A DNA stretch of 64,000 bases from Chelonoidis abingdonii (GCF_003597395.2 NC_133776.1:38459679-38523678), one strand, 5' to 3'. Shown: positions 1 through 11,639, counted from the first letter of the stretch. The notes: generated by a model not told the origin, from the letters alone. Program-made: numbers and translations.

Positions 1-121
1 CCAGTATAAGTGTCTACGTTGTAGTTTTTGCGAAAATAGCTATGTTGGGGAAGAGAGGGGAATCTCACCCATAACTGACATAGCTCTGCCGGCAAAACTT
101 TTTAAGTGTAGACCAGGCCCA
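1..121. mobile_element. GTC-F element, right end only
   Basis: The window opens inside a short DNA element. It ends with GTGTAGACCAGGCC at about 106-119, the terminal signature shared by many short elements here. The left end lies outside the window. No coding capacity. Class (hAT, Harbinger or other) is not resolved. Confidence 0.6.
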
Positions 122-279
122 AGAAACATGGAGATTTTTCACCATTGTCCTGCATCTAGTGTAGTTGTTCAGACAGGACATAGTAAGAGAGAAACACCAC
201 CAGGCTGACTTGGAAGCATTTTACACCCACTTTACCCTGGGTAAAATGGATACAGAACAATGATGAAGTATGTGTAATT

Positions 280-297
280 AACACACACACACACACA
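280..297. repeat. (AC)n microsatellite
   Basis: Eighteen bases of alternating A and C in otherwise mixed sequence. Confidence 0.9.
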
Positions 298-1880
298 TTA
301 CATCAACAGTTAGAAATTCTGCAATTTCACATTGACAGACTAAAATCAAAAGGGGTTCTCCCCTCTTCCTTTTAAGCGGGATAAACCTTTTTAAATGCAT
401 TTAAAAAACAACATTTGAAGGAACATGTTTTCAAAATCAGGACATCAAGTACATTTCACAGGTGTGCATGTAAAAAAAAGGTATACTTCTAATATGATTT
501 GACTACAAATGTAAAGTATTCACTTCATCCATGCTATGTTTCTTCACTCTTCAAGAAACCTGCCCAACAAAATCTGAGTTCATAAAAATGAGAAAGTAAC
601 GTAATAAAAATACTCATAGTTCATGGTCACCTACAAAGTTATGAGAGTCAAGAGGTTTGAAATATTAACCATATGCATGCAGATTACTGCCTCACTGGCT
701 CCTTGACAATCAAAATTAGCTTTTTCATATTCCCCCTCAAATCTTTCATTTCACCCCATCTTCTAGAATTACCTATATCATTGCATTTCAGTCCACGGAA
801 ACTAAGGAAATATTTCCGGCTACTGCTAAGGAAGAGTTTGTAACATAATAAATGCATAATTACTGTTTCAGTAAACATGAAGTTTTTATTTATTATCCCA
901 GGAGGTAAATATTGATCCTTGCTTTAAACTTTAAATTTGTAATTAATTTAGTCAGCAGATATAGACATTTTCCCTGTTTGTGAATCATCTGTAACAGTGT
1001 TTACAGATTAGTTCATTATCCATATCTGTGGAAATAATTATTTTGTACAAAAGAATTTCAGCTTATGGGTGGTTTACTGTTTGCTGAAAGTACCCAATGT
1101 TCTAGATGTATCACTGGTTACCTAACTCGCATAGTTTTGTTTCTGTATCCTTATTAGATGATCTAACACAAACCCACAGAAAGATTTCAAGATGGCCACA
1201 CAAGTACAATTTTGGTCTCAATATACATTTGTATGAATATTCATAATGCTTTCAAATTCAGTGAACCTTGTGAATAAAAATTACTTTGCTTTTTATGAAT
1301 GTTCACAGAAAACAAAGAAAAGGAGTTGAGAATATAGGTTTTATTTGAAAGAGCATTTGAATACTTTGATTTAGTCACCTAGATCTATTTTTAAATAATT
1401 AACCAAGGTACCCAAGTCAACATAACTCTTGTAATACACAAATTTAAATGTAAAAAAGTTTGTCTCTACTAGTTTTCACTTTCATTTTCATTGTCCCTTT
1501 TTAAAGTAGTGACCTATTGCAGAGCATTTCATTCTACTATTTTTCAGCCGAAATCCCCCATTCTAGCTGCTAGCCAAAACTTTTCTTAGTTGATTTCCAG
1601 CATCTATTACCAAGAGGTGATGAAGTGATAGACAAGATATACTATTTAAGTCATGATTTATATTAGAAACACCATATTTAATTCGTGATTACTTTGATAC
1701 TTCACTCAAATCTGTTTTACTTAAGCCTGATTACTAAATTCACATATTAAGAGTAACCACATTAAAAAGTTTCAGCACCATATTTTAATACTTGGAAACT
1801 ATTATTTTAAGTGGACAGACACTTGAAAAAACTGAGTCTGACATTTTGAGATGATTGCAGTCACCTGTCAGCAGCTTACA

Positions 1881-1921
1881 TTTTTTTTTGTTTTTTGTGG
1901 GGCGGGGGGGGGGGGGGGGGG
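1881..1921. repeat. T-rich then G-homopolymer tract
   Basis: A T-rich run (1881-1896) is followed by GGGGC and then about 18 consecutive G (1904-1921). The G run could form a quadruplex. Its exact length is unreliable, since homopolymers of this size are often miscalled. Confidence 0.85.
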
Positions 1922-2724
1922 ACTGCATTGGGTATACTTTTCCAGTGTTTTAAGGTATAACCACCATAACATTTGCTAATACAATTCTTAAACAACCAAC
2001 CAACCAATTTCAACCAACATGCAGTGAAATGTACTGTTTTACTGAACTTTTCAAAATCTGTTAGTCTAATTCCTGGTTTTAAATTCCTCTTTTTGGATTT
2101 AAAATATATTCTTGCTTAGCTCACAGTTTATTGTCTTTAGGGTAAAAATCTCATACGCTCTCTATTTTCCAGTCTCTACATACCAGGAGGAAACAGATAC
2201 AAAAGTGACTATCAGGCTACATTGCACCAGGGTAATTGCTCTAAATACAATGAGGTAAAAAAGGGCCTCTAGTATGATGGATGTCCTATGGAAAGAATCT
2301 TTTCTTCAAAATAACCAGGTCTGGACTGATGCCCAGTCTTGAAATATGAACTAGAACTGTTTTTTAAATGTTTTCTTATTTAAAAAAAGACGGAGCAAAG
2401 TCAAAACATTTCACTGAGACACACAGCAAAATCTTCTCCCCAGGAAATGGAAGAAAGTATTTAGTCACTGTCCTTAAACGATGGCCGGGGCACAAGGGTC
2501 CGTTTTCCTGAATTCTGCCGCAAGCACAGCCTTAGAGAAGTGAAAGGAAATTGAAGGAAAGGAGCAGAGCAGACCTCGGAACTAGAAGCCGTCAACGGTC
2601 GTCAAACCACGCTTCTCTCCAACGCTAGAGGGGGTAACTGAACCCCGGCCCCCCTTTTCCCACCGCTCCCCAACGATCTTTTACCCTGCAATCGCTTAAA
2701 AGGTCTGTGCGCCTCAGCCACTGA

Positions 2725-2733
2725 CCTTACCTG
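2725..2733 (-). other. Consensus 5' splice site
   Basis: Read on the minus strand the sequence is CAG|GTAAGG, almost the ideal vertebrate donor, with the exon ending at 2731. Its place about 110 bases inside the CpG-rich block, downstream of the X-box in the minus direction, is what a short first exon would give. Confidence 0.5.
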
Positions 2734-2791
2734 CGGCCCTCTCGCGTTCCCGCACGCACCCCGCGAAGTCTGCAGCTCCTACAACTACCAT
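2731..2791 (-). CDS. Hypothetical first coding exon (partial)
   Basis: On the minus strand an ATG at 2791-2789 opens a frame of 20 codons plus one base that runs without a stop to the splice donor at 2731. The peptide starts MVVVGAADF and continues with an Arg/Glu-rich stretch. The ATG has G at +4 but not a purine at -3. I do not recognise the protein and found no convincing second exon in the 2.7 kb to the left. The exon may instead be untranslated leader. The neighbouring X-box would suit a ciliary gene, but that is inference from one motif. Confidence 0.28.
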
Positions 2792-2837
2792 TCAGGTAAT
2801 GGAGATCGGGGTTAAAAGCGGCTCTGAGCCGGGCAGC

Positions 2838-2851
2838 GTCTCCGTAGCAAC
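2838..2851. promoter_or_regulatory. RFX X-box near-match
   Basis: GTCTCCGTAGCAAC fits the RFX consensus GTNRCC-N(0-3)-RGYAAC with two spacer bases. The right half is perfect and the left half has one mismatch (T for R). X-boxes near the start site are typical of ciliary genes and MHC class II genes. It lies about 50 bases upstream of the candidate minus-strand ATG. Confidence 0.42.
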
Positions 2852-3060
2852 GGAAAATCTGCTTTGTGACGCGTTCACACGCGCCCGCTTCCGTCCTGTC
2901 CCTGGCCCCCACTCCACCTGTGACCCAGACAAAGGCAGCTGGTCTTTCTTACACGTTGCTGCAAGTTGCGCTGGTGCTAAGGTCTATCCCATTCTCTTCA
3001 GACCCATCACGTTCCCCAGGAGTCTTGCGCCCCCCCGCGGTCCCATCCCCTCAATCATTT

Positions 3061-4515
3061 CCGTGTAATTTCTAGAATGGTGTCAACTCCCAGATCCTTT
3101 ATGTACAGGAACCCCGATTTCTCTCTCCTCCTCATGGCTTGTGCTCTGCGCAATGCCTCCATTAACAAATTACAAATAGAGACAGTGATTTCAGAACCCG
3201 ATGAGGGTAATAAATGCCTCACTGAAACACAGAAAAAACGCTTCACGGTCTCAATAAAACATTAAACATCGCTTTAAAATGAATTCCCCAACTGAGTGCG
3301 TTTGGGACAAATCTGCTGTTTACAGTCTTGATGCTTCTATCAGCGTTGCAACATACCCTAGGCTATCATCAAGCTTAGAAAGACTGCCAAAGTCACTTCC
3401 AATCAACAACAAATGCTTTAAACAATTCTATCTGACCATACATAGGTTATTAAGATTTATTAAAACCCTTCAGTAAGGAGAGTTCGTTCTAAAGGGCAGG
3501 AAAGCCTGAGAAAGTGATCTGCACTCAAGAAGCTACCTGGCTTTCACAATCCCTGCCAACTCGATAACCTGGCCCTCACAATGGAAATATTTCTCTGCAC
3601 CCTCCTCCACCCCTACTTTCTCATTGTAAGATCTGAACTAAATACATGGTTAGAAGACTTTCCAACCCTCCCCAGCACCGTGTGCACCTGTGTGAAATTA
3701 TTAGTTTACATTGGAAAAGGTACATACAAATGACAAAGTTACTATGTACTTCAAACTTGATTTTCCTAAAGACATTAAAACAAGTCTTGCACAGATATTC
3801 TGCTAGTTGAGGACATTTACAGAACAATTATATTTATTCATTTTGATGCAAAATTAATGTCCGTACCTGCATTTGTATTTCAGCAATCAACTATAATTTT
3901 CTTAATATTAACATTTAAAAAAACCCACTAAAAAGTACTTATCTCACGATCCCTATTTTCATTATTCAGCCCAATCAACTGCTGCAGGTGCCAATGAAGC
4001 CATATCTAACTCCAGCACATGTCATACAGAGAGAGGCAATGAAAGAGTGGGACTGGTAGGATCATCATGGGAATACCAAAAACTAGCACCAAAACTACCA
4101 CCAAAACAACAAATATAAATAAATCTGAGTATTAAGTCTTTATCAGAGCTTTTAGTATATATCTGTCTGAAAGTAAACTGCAGATCCTCTAACCAAGGAA
4201 ATAGAACAATTTGTTCAGCAACAAAACAGCCATTCAGTTAACATTTCTAAGCTTCAAGGCTTCATTCTCTGTTTTTTTATGAATATATTGATTACAAGTG
4301 GTTTTACGTGACCAGAAAACCCAGCCTGGCAGTTTGACTTTTACTCACACTCCAGTGATTAAGCTGGTTTTAGAACCTTCATGTACGCCAGGTGCACCAG
4401 AAAATTTCTCACTATTGTGTAAGCTCTTGTGTAGAAAGGGCATAGACATTTTTTACTATCAGAAGAACTACTAGACAAAATAATAGAAACAAATGCACCC
4501 ATAGGGACATACAAA
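3061..4515. other. Non-coding, no recognised element
   Basis: Mixed AT-rich sequence. Short open frames such as 3077-3265 (+) have no recognisable domain, codon bias or splice context. No repeat family identified. Confidence 0.4.
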
Positions 4516-4519
4516 CTCC

Positions 4520-5290
4520 CATACTGGATCAGATCCCAAGTCCATCCAGTCATTTGTGTCTAACAGTCATCTATTCCATATGATTCAGTGAATAACAACT
4601 AGCTCTTACATAGCACTTTTCTTCAATAGATCTCAAGTGCTTCACAATTTTTAATGGGTTTAATCCTCATAACACCCAGTAAGATATGCAAGTATTATTA
4701 ATCCTATATTACAGATGGGGAACTGATGCATTGGGAAGCTAAGTAATTTGACTAAGGTCACAACGGAAGTTTGTGGCAAAGCAGAGACCTGAACTAAGGT
4801 CGCCTAACTGGTAGGCTAATGATCTAACCACTGGACTATCTTTCCTCTGATAATAAGAACCATGCAGCAGGTAATTATGGGATAACATGGTCTCTATATA
4901 CGCTCTTATCCTAATTTCTAATCACTAGAGACTGGCTTAAGCCCTGAAACAAAGTGTTTCTTCCAAAATGTTACCAAGTATCCAAAGTTATATCATCAAT
5001 ATGTGTGTCCAATTCTTATTAAATATTCCTTAGTTTTTGGCCTCAACTTCCTGTAGCAATGAGTTCAATGTGCTAATGACCCGTGAAAAAGTATTTCCTT
5101 TTACCAGATCTAAATTTGCCAGCTTTAAATTTAATTAAATGGCCCCTGGGTGTTGTGTTATGAGACAGGGAGAACAGAAGCCCTGGATCTACTTTCTCTA
5201 TATTATTTTATTTACTTTTATCATGTTTCACTCTGGTTAGTCTCCTTGAACTTATGCCATAAAACAAGTGAGAGATTTCCTATGTGTACA
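4520..5290 (-). mobile_element. Old CR1 LINE 3' region, antisense
   Basis: Sequence near 4525-4560 (CATACTGGATCAGATCC...) is a degraded CR1 3' terminus read antisense. Sequence at about 4990-5290, including GTGTTGTGTTATGAGA, matches the next part of the same antisense 3' region. A MIR-type SINE lies between, so the CR1 is older than the SINE. No intact coding frame. Confidence 0.55.
4592..4855 (-). mobile_element. MIR/CORE-type SINE, antisense
   Basis: Antisense MIR landmarks occur in order: ATCTCAAGTGCTTCACAA, a run like TATTACAGATGGGGAACTGA, AAGGTCACAAC, and the complement of the tRNA-like head ending in AACCACTGGACTATC. It is nested in an old CR1 fragment. Confidence 0.7.
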
Positions 5291-5464
5291 AACAACATCA
5301 TTCGATCAATTTGTTCAGCTGAACCTGTGTTGACCTCCAAGTGTAGACAAGAACAAATCCATGGTCAGCTCAAATTTCATTAAACTGACTGCTGACAAAA
5401 AAATCCCTACTGAAATAGTGCTATTTCAAAGCATCAACAAGGACTTAGAACAGTCTGCAAGAAG

Positions 5465-5590
5465 AAAGATCTTGTGGTTATGGTACTGGACTGGAACTCC
5501 GAAGATCTAGATTCAATTCCAGCTCTTGCACATTATGCACATGTGTAACCCTGGGCAAGTCACTAAGGTCCAGGATTTTTAAAGGTATTT
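5465..5590 (+). mobile_element. MIR/CORE-type SINE fragment, sense
   Basis: It has a tRNA-like head (TACTGGACTGGAACTCCGAAGA, then the B-box-like GATTCAATTCC) and the MIR core CCCTGGGCAAGTCACTAAGG at 5549-5568. It is truncated at the 3' side. Confidence 0.65.
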
Positions 5591-6997
5591 AGGTGTTGCT
5601 ACGCTCAGCATTGCAAGGTTTAAGTGACTAAGACTGCTAAGTTGCACTTCCAAAAGTGACAAAAGGGCCTGATCCTTTAGGGAGTCCTACTGACCTCAAT
5701 GGGTTTTGAATGAGGCTTTATCTAAAATAAAGCTAATATTTCTCTACTTCAGAAGCGGTATTTTGAGGATAAGTGTATTAGTATTTGTAAGGTATTCAGA
5801 TATTACAATGTAGGGGGCTATATCAGTAGAGAGAAAGCCATCTAGGATAAGAAAGGAGTTAACTTGCTGGAAAACAAGGTAGACCTCCAAATTGTGTCAA
5901 AAGGCCTTTCAACATTTGACATATGCTGCAACATTTTAAGGCAAGGTGCAAGTTTTATTTCTGAATTTTTTGGATAATTAATAGGATGAGTTAAGCCAGC
6001 CAACAAACTTAAGAGTAAGTAGCTTGCTTCTATTTTTACTCTGCATCGCTTTCCTCCATCCTGGAGTGGTCTTTTGGTTTTCATCTACTAATGTTTTTGT
6101 TTCCCTGTGCAATTCCTCCTTGACCACTTCCCCTACTTGTGCCCCCTCCTCTTTCTGTTGGGTCAGCTTCTTTTTTCTCCTGTCTGCTCCTCCCTCCAAT
6201 TACCTCTTACCCTCTGACTGCGAAATGAAGCACTGCTTCCCCCTCTAGTTACAGTACCACAACAGCTTTACTTCCCAAACACTGACAGCAGAAAGCAGAC
6301 TCTTAACCTTCATAATCAAATGCTGCTGATCTGCCACTACTTTCCATAGCTGCCTGGGCAGAGATGAGGCACAGAGCCTAAACCTCTGGCACAGGCCTCA
6401 GTTCCAATTGTATTCACACTATAATTACCAGCAGCGTGTCAGGACTGGCAGTAGCAGTGCTTTAAGCACTTCTTTCTCCAAAGACATTTTTACAGCAGGT
6501 TTGTAAGAAATACATGAACCCAGCTATACCATTACTGCAATACTGGTATTTTTTCTTAGTGCAATTGCACTTTGGACCCATCTACACTGCAAAAAACTTC
6601 ACCAGTATAGGCAGGACTCCAGAGACAAAAAGATTTCAGATGGCACATCAATGAAATAAATGGAAGCAATTCACATTTCTTACAGGCAAATACTGCTCCT
6701 TCCTTTAGGGCAGTGCAGCCCCTTGTACCATGTCAGTGAAGTTCAATTGTACAGTATAGGAAACAGAGAAGGATTTGGGCAACCCATGCACGGGAATCAT
6801 ATCCTCTGTGCACTGCACAGCCCAGCTCCATGGCGTAAACCTCCATATTGCAGTGTAGCAGAAAATGTGGATATATAAATCTACTATCCATGGGGTAGGG
6901 GGAGGAAACCTGAAGAGCTACTGGAGAATAGCTCCCCTTGTAAATACTCTTATTCTGCACTATAGGTGTCTGTGTTTAGCTTACTCCACTCTGGAAG
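5591..6997. other. Non-coding, mostly unassigned
   Basis: Near 5665-5712 there is a copy of the short amniote repeat reading GGCCTGATCC...GACCTCAATGGG. A minus-strand open frame at 5978-6199 encodes a Lys/Glu-rich peptide but has no domain and no good splice sites, so I do not call it. Nothing else recognised. Confidence 0.4.
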
Positions 6998-7184
6998 CAA
7001 GGCTGATAAAAACAGATGATTTTAAAAAGGGGAGGGCAGGGGATTTTTTAAATTTAAATTAAACAGTTTTGTTTGTTTTCAAATAAATCTATTTAAAATT
7101 ACATTTAAAATTGACAATCTACATTAAGGTCTAAACTTATTTAAATCATTTAAATTAATATGTTAAGCAGTACATGTTTGCTGC

Positions 7185-7890
7185 CAAAGTTTTAAAGAAA
7201 ATCAAACCACTGAACTGGTGGATGTGACTGAACTAGAGTTTGCTGAAGTGCTAATGTAACCTACACACCTCCTGGGTGTGGTGTTTTGTTCCATCTAATG
7301 GCACCAAGACCATGTAGAGAGAAAGAGAGAAATAAAGTGAGTCTGCCCTACAAGCAGTTGGCTTTTAGCTCATGTGGTAGAAGCTCATGCACTAATCTCC
7401 AGAAGTCCCCAGTTCAATCCTGCCCACCAACAACCAGGGTCTGTTGGCGTTACAAGTGGGTCTTGTCTGGGATTTCAACTGGGAAGTCTCTGAAGCTCGG
7501 ATGCACTTCCTCAGTTAGGGGGAGTATGTAATCCCTACACATTCTGGGTCTGGTGCACTGTCTGATCTAGTGGCACTGAGGCCACTTAGAGAAAGAGCAA
7601 TTAATGAGTGTGCTCTACAGCCTTAGCTAACAGCCAGTTGGCTTTTAGTTCATGGTAGAGGCTCATGCACTAAGCTCCAGAGGTCCCAGGTTCAATCCCA
7701 CCCACCGACTGGGGTGTCTCAGCATTACACTAAATCAGCTTTAGACAATAGTAATGTGTTCTCCAGGTACAGAGAGAATATAATTTTCTTCATTTCAGTT
7801 TATTCAAGTAGCTCAGTTCAATGATTGGTTCATTGAAATGTAAGAAACCAATTGGGAGCAGAAAAAGCAGGAGCGCTTGTTTTCTTCTTC
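7185..7890 (+). pseudogene. hAT transposase C-terminal relic
   Basis: Two separated pieces (about 7185-7250 and 7770-7890) align at DNA level with the hAT dimerisation-domain region of the copy at 23790-24005. Examples are TGAACTGGTGGA and GCAGAAAAAGCAGGAGC, compared with GAACTGGTGGAAG and CTGAAAAAGCAGGAAATC there. The tandem SINE-like pair splits it and no frame is preserved. Non-functional. Confidence 0.6.
7258..7740 (+). mobile_element. Tandem pair of tRNA-derived SINE-like units
   Basis: Two related units of about 270 and 205 bases follow one another. Each has a flank with TGGCACYRAGRCCA..AGAGAAAGAG, then an A-box-like TTTTAGYTCATG.GGTAGA and a B-box-like RGTTCAATCC (7411-7420 and 7689-7698, 278 bases apart). 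This looks like a tRNA-derived Pol III unit duplicated in tandem, or two insertions at one site. No matching named family comes to mind. It sits inside the hAT relic. Confidence 0.6.
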
Positions 7891-8314
7891 CACTAGTGAC
7901 AGACAACATGATGTACAGTACTAGTTCTAAATCCTTGAAAGATATAGTGACCAGAAGCAACCATCTCAATTCATTAGCTACAAATCATACTTCTTTTGTT
8001 TAATAGAGCAGTTAGTTTTAAATGCAAAACATGTTTTAGTAAACTTTTTTTTTCTCTTATGCATCCAGCACATTTAGTTAATTTAAAAAAATAAAATAAA
8101 AGCCTGGTTTTGTACCTTCTTAATTGAATTTGAATTTCCACCCAGATAGAGTTTAATGAAAACAATAAGCAAAAAAATTAATCTAGTAAATATAATAAAA
8201 AATGTAGACGTTAAGAATCTAAATAAATCCAAGTTAAGCTATATAACTGCTTAAATAAATGGAGAAAGATATAGCGTATCCTCCTGGTTACCAAAAAGAA
8301 ACAACAAATTTAGT

Positions 8315-8351
8315 GTAAAGGCTACATTTAATTATAAATGTAGCCTTTACA
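8315..8351. repeat. Short perfect hairpin
   Basis: GTAAAGGCTACATTTA and its reverse complement TAAATGTAGCCTTTAC are separated by about four bases. It lies in the hAT relic just before the CR1 insertion. Confidence 0.8.
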
Positions 8352-8454
8352 ATGTTTTAATGGTTACCAACCAACAAGAATCAATCTTTCTTCAGGAAAA
8401 TACCTAAAAAGGAAACCAGATTGCCAGCACTTAAAATTAAAAAGGTCGTAGAGC

Positions 8455-11400
8455 AGTTTTTAAACTAAGGGCTGGGGGAAGGCTGACAGGTGCGGAAGAG
8501 CACGTGGTTCAGACAGAAGCATTCCTAAGCGGAGGATCTATTAATGGAGATTCTCTATGCCCTAGTAAGGAGGAGGGGATGGAAAATGATAAAATACAGG
8601 TAGAATCTGATCTGAAACAGTCAAATGAGGGAGAGTCCCATTCGATTACATCATGACAGCTAAAAAGGGACAAGTTTGTAAAGGGCTTATATACCAATGC
8701 TAGAAGTCTAAATAATAAGAAGCATGAACTAGAGTGCCTCATATTAAATGAGGATATTGATATAATAGGCACCACAGAAATTTGATGGAATGAGGATAAT
8801 CAACAGGATACAGTAATACCAGGGAACAAAATATATCAGAAGGACAGAACAGGTCATGCTGGTGGGGGAGTGGCACTATATGTGAAGGAAACGCATAGAA
8901 TCAAATGAAGTAAAAATCTTAAATGAACCAAACTGTACCACAGAATCTCTATGGATAGTAATTCCGTGCTCTAATAAGAAGAATAGAGCAGTAGGGATAC
9001 ATTACTGGCCATATGACCAGGATGGTGACAGTGACTGTGAAATGCGCAGAGAGATTGAAGAGGCTATTAAATTAAAAAAACCTCAATAATAATGGGGGAT
9101 TTCAACTATCCCCATATTGACTGGGTACATATCACCTAAAGATGGGATGCAGAGATAAAGTTTCTTGATACCTTAAATGACTGCTTCTTGGAGCAGCTGG
9201 ACCTGGAACAAACAAGAGGAGAGGCAATTCTTGATTTAGTCCTGAATGGAGCACAGGATCTGGTCCAAGAAGTGAATATAGTTGGACCGTTTGGTAAAAG
9301 TGACTATAATATAATTAAATTTAACATCCCTGTGGCAGGGAAAACACCACAGCAGCCCATCACTGTAGCATTTAATTTCAGAAAGGGAAGTCCATAAAAT
9401 GAGGAGGGTAGTTAAAAAGAGATTAAAAGTGCCAAAAGTGAAATCTCATGCAGGATGCATGGAAACTTTTTAAAGACACCATAATAGAGGCTCAACTTAA
9501 ATGTATACCACAAATTAAAAAACATAATAAGAGAATCAAAAAAGTGCCACCATGGCTAAACAAAGTAAAAGAAGCAGTGAGAGGCAAAAAGGTATCCTTT
9601 AAAAAGTGGAAGTTAAATCCTAGTGAGGGAAACAGAAAGGAGCAGAAACTCTGGCAAATGAAGTGTAAAAATATAATTCAAAAAAGAATTTGAAGAACTA
9701 GCCAAAGACTCAAAAAGTAATAGCAAAAATATGTTTAAGTACATCAGAAGCAGGAAGCCTGCTAAACAACCAGTGGGGTCACTGGACAATCAAGATGCTA
9801 AAGGAGCACTCAAGGATGATAAGGCCAGTGCAGAGAAACGAAATGAATTCTCTGCAACGGTCTTCATGGTGGAGGATGTGAGGGAGATTTCCAAACCTGA
9901 GCCATTCTTTTTAGGTGACAAATCTGAGGAACTGTCCTAGATTGAGGTGTCAGAGGAGGTTTTGGAAAAAACTGATAAATTAAACAGTAATAAGTCAACA
10001 GGACCGGATGGTATTCACCCAAGAGTTCTGAAGGAACTCAAATGTGAAACTGCAGAACTACCAGTTATAGTCTGTAACCTATCATTTAAATCGGCTTCTG
10101 TACCAAATGACTGGAAGATAGCTAACATGATGCCGATTTTTTAAAAGGGTTCCGGAGGTGATCCCTACAATTACAAGGCGGTAAACCTGACTTCAGTACC
10201 AGGCAAACTGGTTGAAACTACAGTAAAGAACAATATTGTCAGACATATAGTTGATCATAATTTGTTGGGGAAGAGTCAACATGGTTTTAGTAAAGAGAAA
10301 TCATGCCTCACCAATCTACTAGAATTCTTTGAGGGGCTCAACACACACATGGACAAGGACGATCCAGTGGATATAGCGTACTTAGATTTTCAGAATGTCT
10401 TTGACAAGGTCCCTCATCAAAGGCTCTTAAGCAAAGTAAGCTGTCATGGTATAACAGGGAAGGTCCTCTCATGGGTTAGTAACTGGTTAAAAGACAGAAA
10501 ACAAAAGGTAGATCTAAATGGTTAGTTTTCAGAACACAGAGAGGTAAAAGTGGCGTCCCCCAGGGGTCTGTACTGGGACCAATCCTATTCAACATATTCA
10601 TAAATGATCTGGGAAAAGGGGTAAACAGTTAGATGGCAAATTTTGCAGATGATAAAAAACTGCTCAACATAGTTAAAGCCCAGGCAGACTGTGAAGAGCT
10701 ACAAAAGGATCTCTCAAAACTGGGTGAATGGGCAACAAAATGGCAGATGAAATTTAATGTTGATAAATGCAAAGTAATGTAGATTGGAAAACATAATCCT
10801 AACTATACATATAAAATGATGGGGACTAAATTAGCTGTTACCACTCAAGAAAGAGATCTTGGAGTCATTGTGGATAGTTCTCTGAAAACATCCACTCAAT
10901 GTCCAGGGGCAGTCAAAAAAGCAAACAGAATGTTGGGAATCATTAAGAAAGGGATAGATAGTAGGACAGAAAATATCATGTTGCCTCTACATAAATCGAT
11001 GGTAAGCCCACATCTTGACTACTGCGTGCAGATGTGGTTGCTCAATCTCAAAAAAAGGTATATTGGAATTGGAAAGGGTTCAGGAAAGGGCAACAAAAAT
11101 TATTAGGGGTATGGAACGGCTTACATATGAATAAGACTGGTACTTTTCAGCTTGGAAAAGAGACAACTATGGGGGGGATATGATTGAGGTCTATAAAATC
11201 ATGACCGGCGTAGAGAAAGTAAATAAGGAATTGCTACTTACCCCTTCTCATAATATAAGAACTAGGGGTCACCAAATGAAATTAATAGGCAGCAGGTTTA
11301 AAAACAAAGTATTTCTTCACACAATGCACAGTTAACCTCTGGGAACTCTTTGCCAGAGGATGTTGTGAAGGCCAAGACTATAACAGGATTCAAAAAAGAA

Positions 11401-11638
11401 CTAGATAAATTCATGGGGGATAGGTCCATCAGTGGCTATTAGCCAGGATGGACAGGGATGGTTTCCCTAGCCTAAGTTTGCCAGAAGCTGGGAATGAGCG
11501 ACAGGAAATGAATCACTTGATGATTATCTGTTCTGTTAATTCCTTCTGGGGCCCCTGGCACTGGCCACTGTCGGAAGACAGGATACTGGGCTAGATAGAC
11601 CTTTGGTCTGACCCAGTGTGGCCGTTCTTATGTTAAAA
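8455..11638 (+). mobile_element. Near full-length CR1 LINE, sense
   Basis: About 3.2 kb of CR1: ORF2 endonuclease, reverse transcriptase, then the 3' UTR ending in GGCCGTTCTTATGTT at about 11621-11635. The 5' end is not exact; homology to the host hAT ends near 8450. The ORF1 region is missing, as in most 5'-truncated CR1 copies. The element interrupts the hAT at 6998-11731, whose last 90 bases resume after the CR1 3' end. Confidence 0.9.
8680..11110 (+). pseudogene. CR1 ORF2 (endonuclease-reverse transcriptase), degraded
   Basis: Relic of the CR1 protein for target-primed reverse transcription. The endonuclease part has YTNARSLNNK (8690-8719) and the catalytic GDFN context MGDFNYPHIDW (9092-9124). 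The reverse transcriptase part has PDGIHPRVL (about 9998), SQHGF (about 10275), YLDF (about 10380), SGVPQGSVLGP (about 10552) and the catalytic FADD (10642-10653). The C-terminal thumb region reads ERDLGVIVD (about 10852). It is broken by stops (for example TGA for Trp in EIWW near 8784, and TAA near 10141) and by frameshifts between blocks. No functional product is expected. Confidence 0.92.
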
Positions 11639-11639
11639 G

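Larger units (their letters stand above)
122..2465. other. AT-rich non-coding stretch
   Basis: No recognisable gene or interspersed repeat. It holds an (AC)n tract, a long G run and a perfect 12-bp palindrome ATGAATATTCAT at 1233-1244. If the minus-strand exon at 2731-2791 is real, this stretch would be part of its first intron. Confidence 0.5.
2470..3060. promoter_or_regulatory. CpG-island promoter candidate
   Basis: CpG density rises sharply against AT-rich flanks, most strongly at 2690-2900. The block has an X-box-like site (2838-2851), a CRE-like TGACGCG (2867-2873) and an ETS-type core read on the minus strand (ACGGAAGC, around 2888-2895). A near-perfect minus-strand splice donor lies just inside (2725-2733). 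No transposon signature was seen, unlike most other GC-rich blocks here. This fits a constitutive promoter for a gene transcribed leftwards and possibly a divergent partner. Expression is inferred, not shown. Confidence 0.6.

Noticed and set aside
684..878. Minus-strand frame as exon 2 of the gene starting near 2791
   Set aside because: Possible acceptors near CTTCCTTAG exist, but the phase does not match the exon ending at 2731 without meeting a stop.
5978..6199. A Lys/Glu-rich minus-strand frame as a possible exon
   Set aside because: No acceptor or donor of quality borders it and the protein is not recognisable.
7340..7420. A genuine tRNA gene
   Set aside because: The A- and B-box-like words are degenerate, the unit is tandemly duplicated with non-tRNA flanks, and no cloverleaf pairing is evident.
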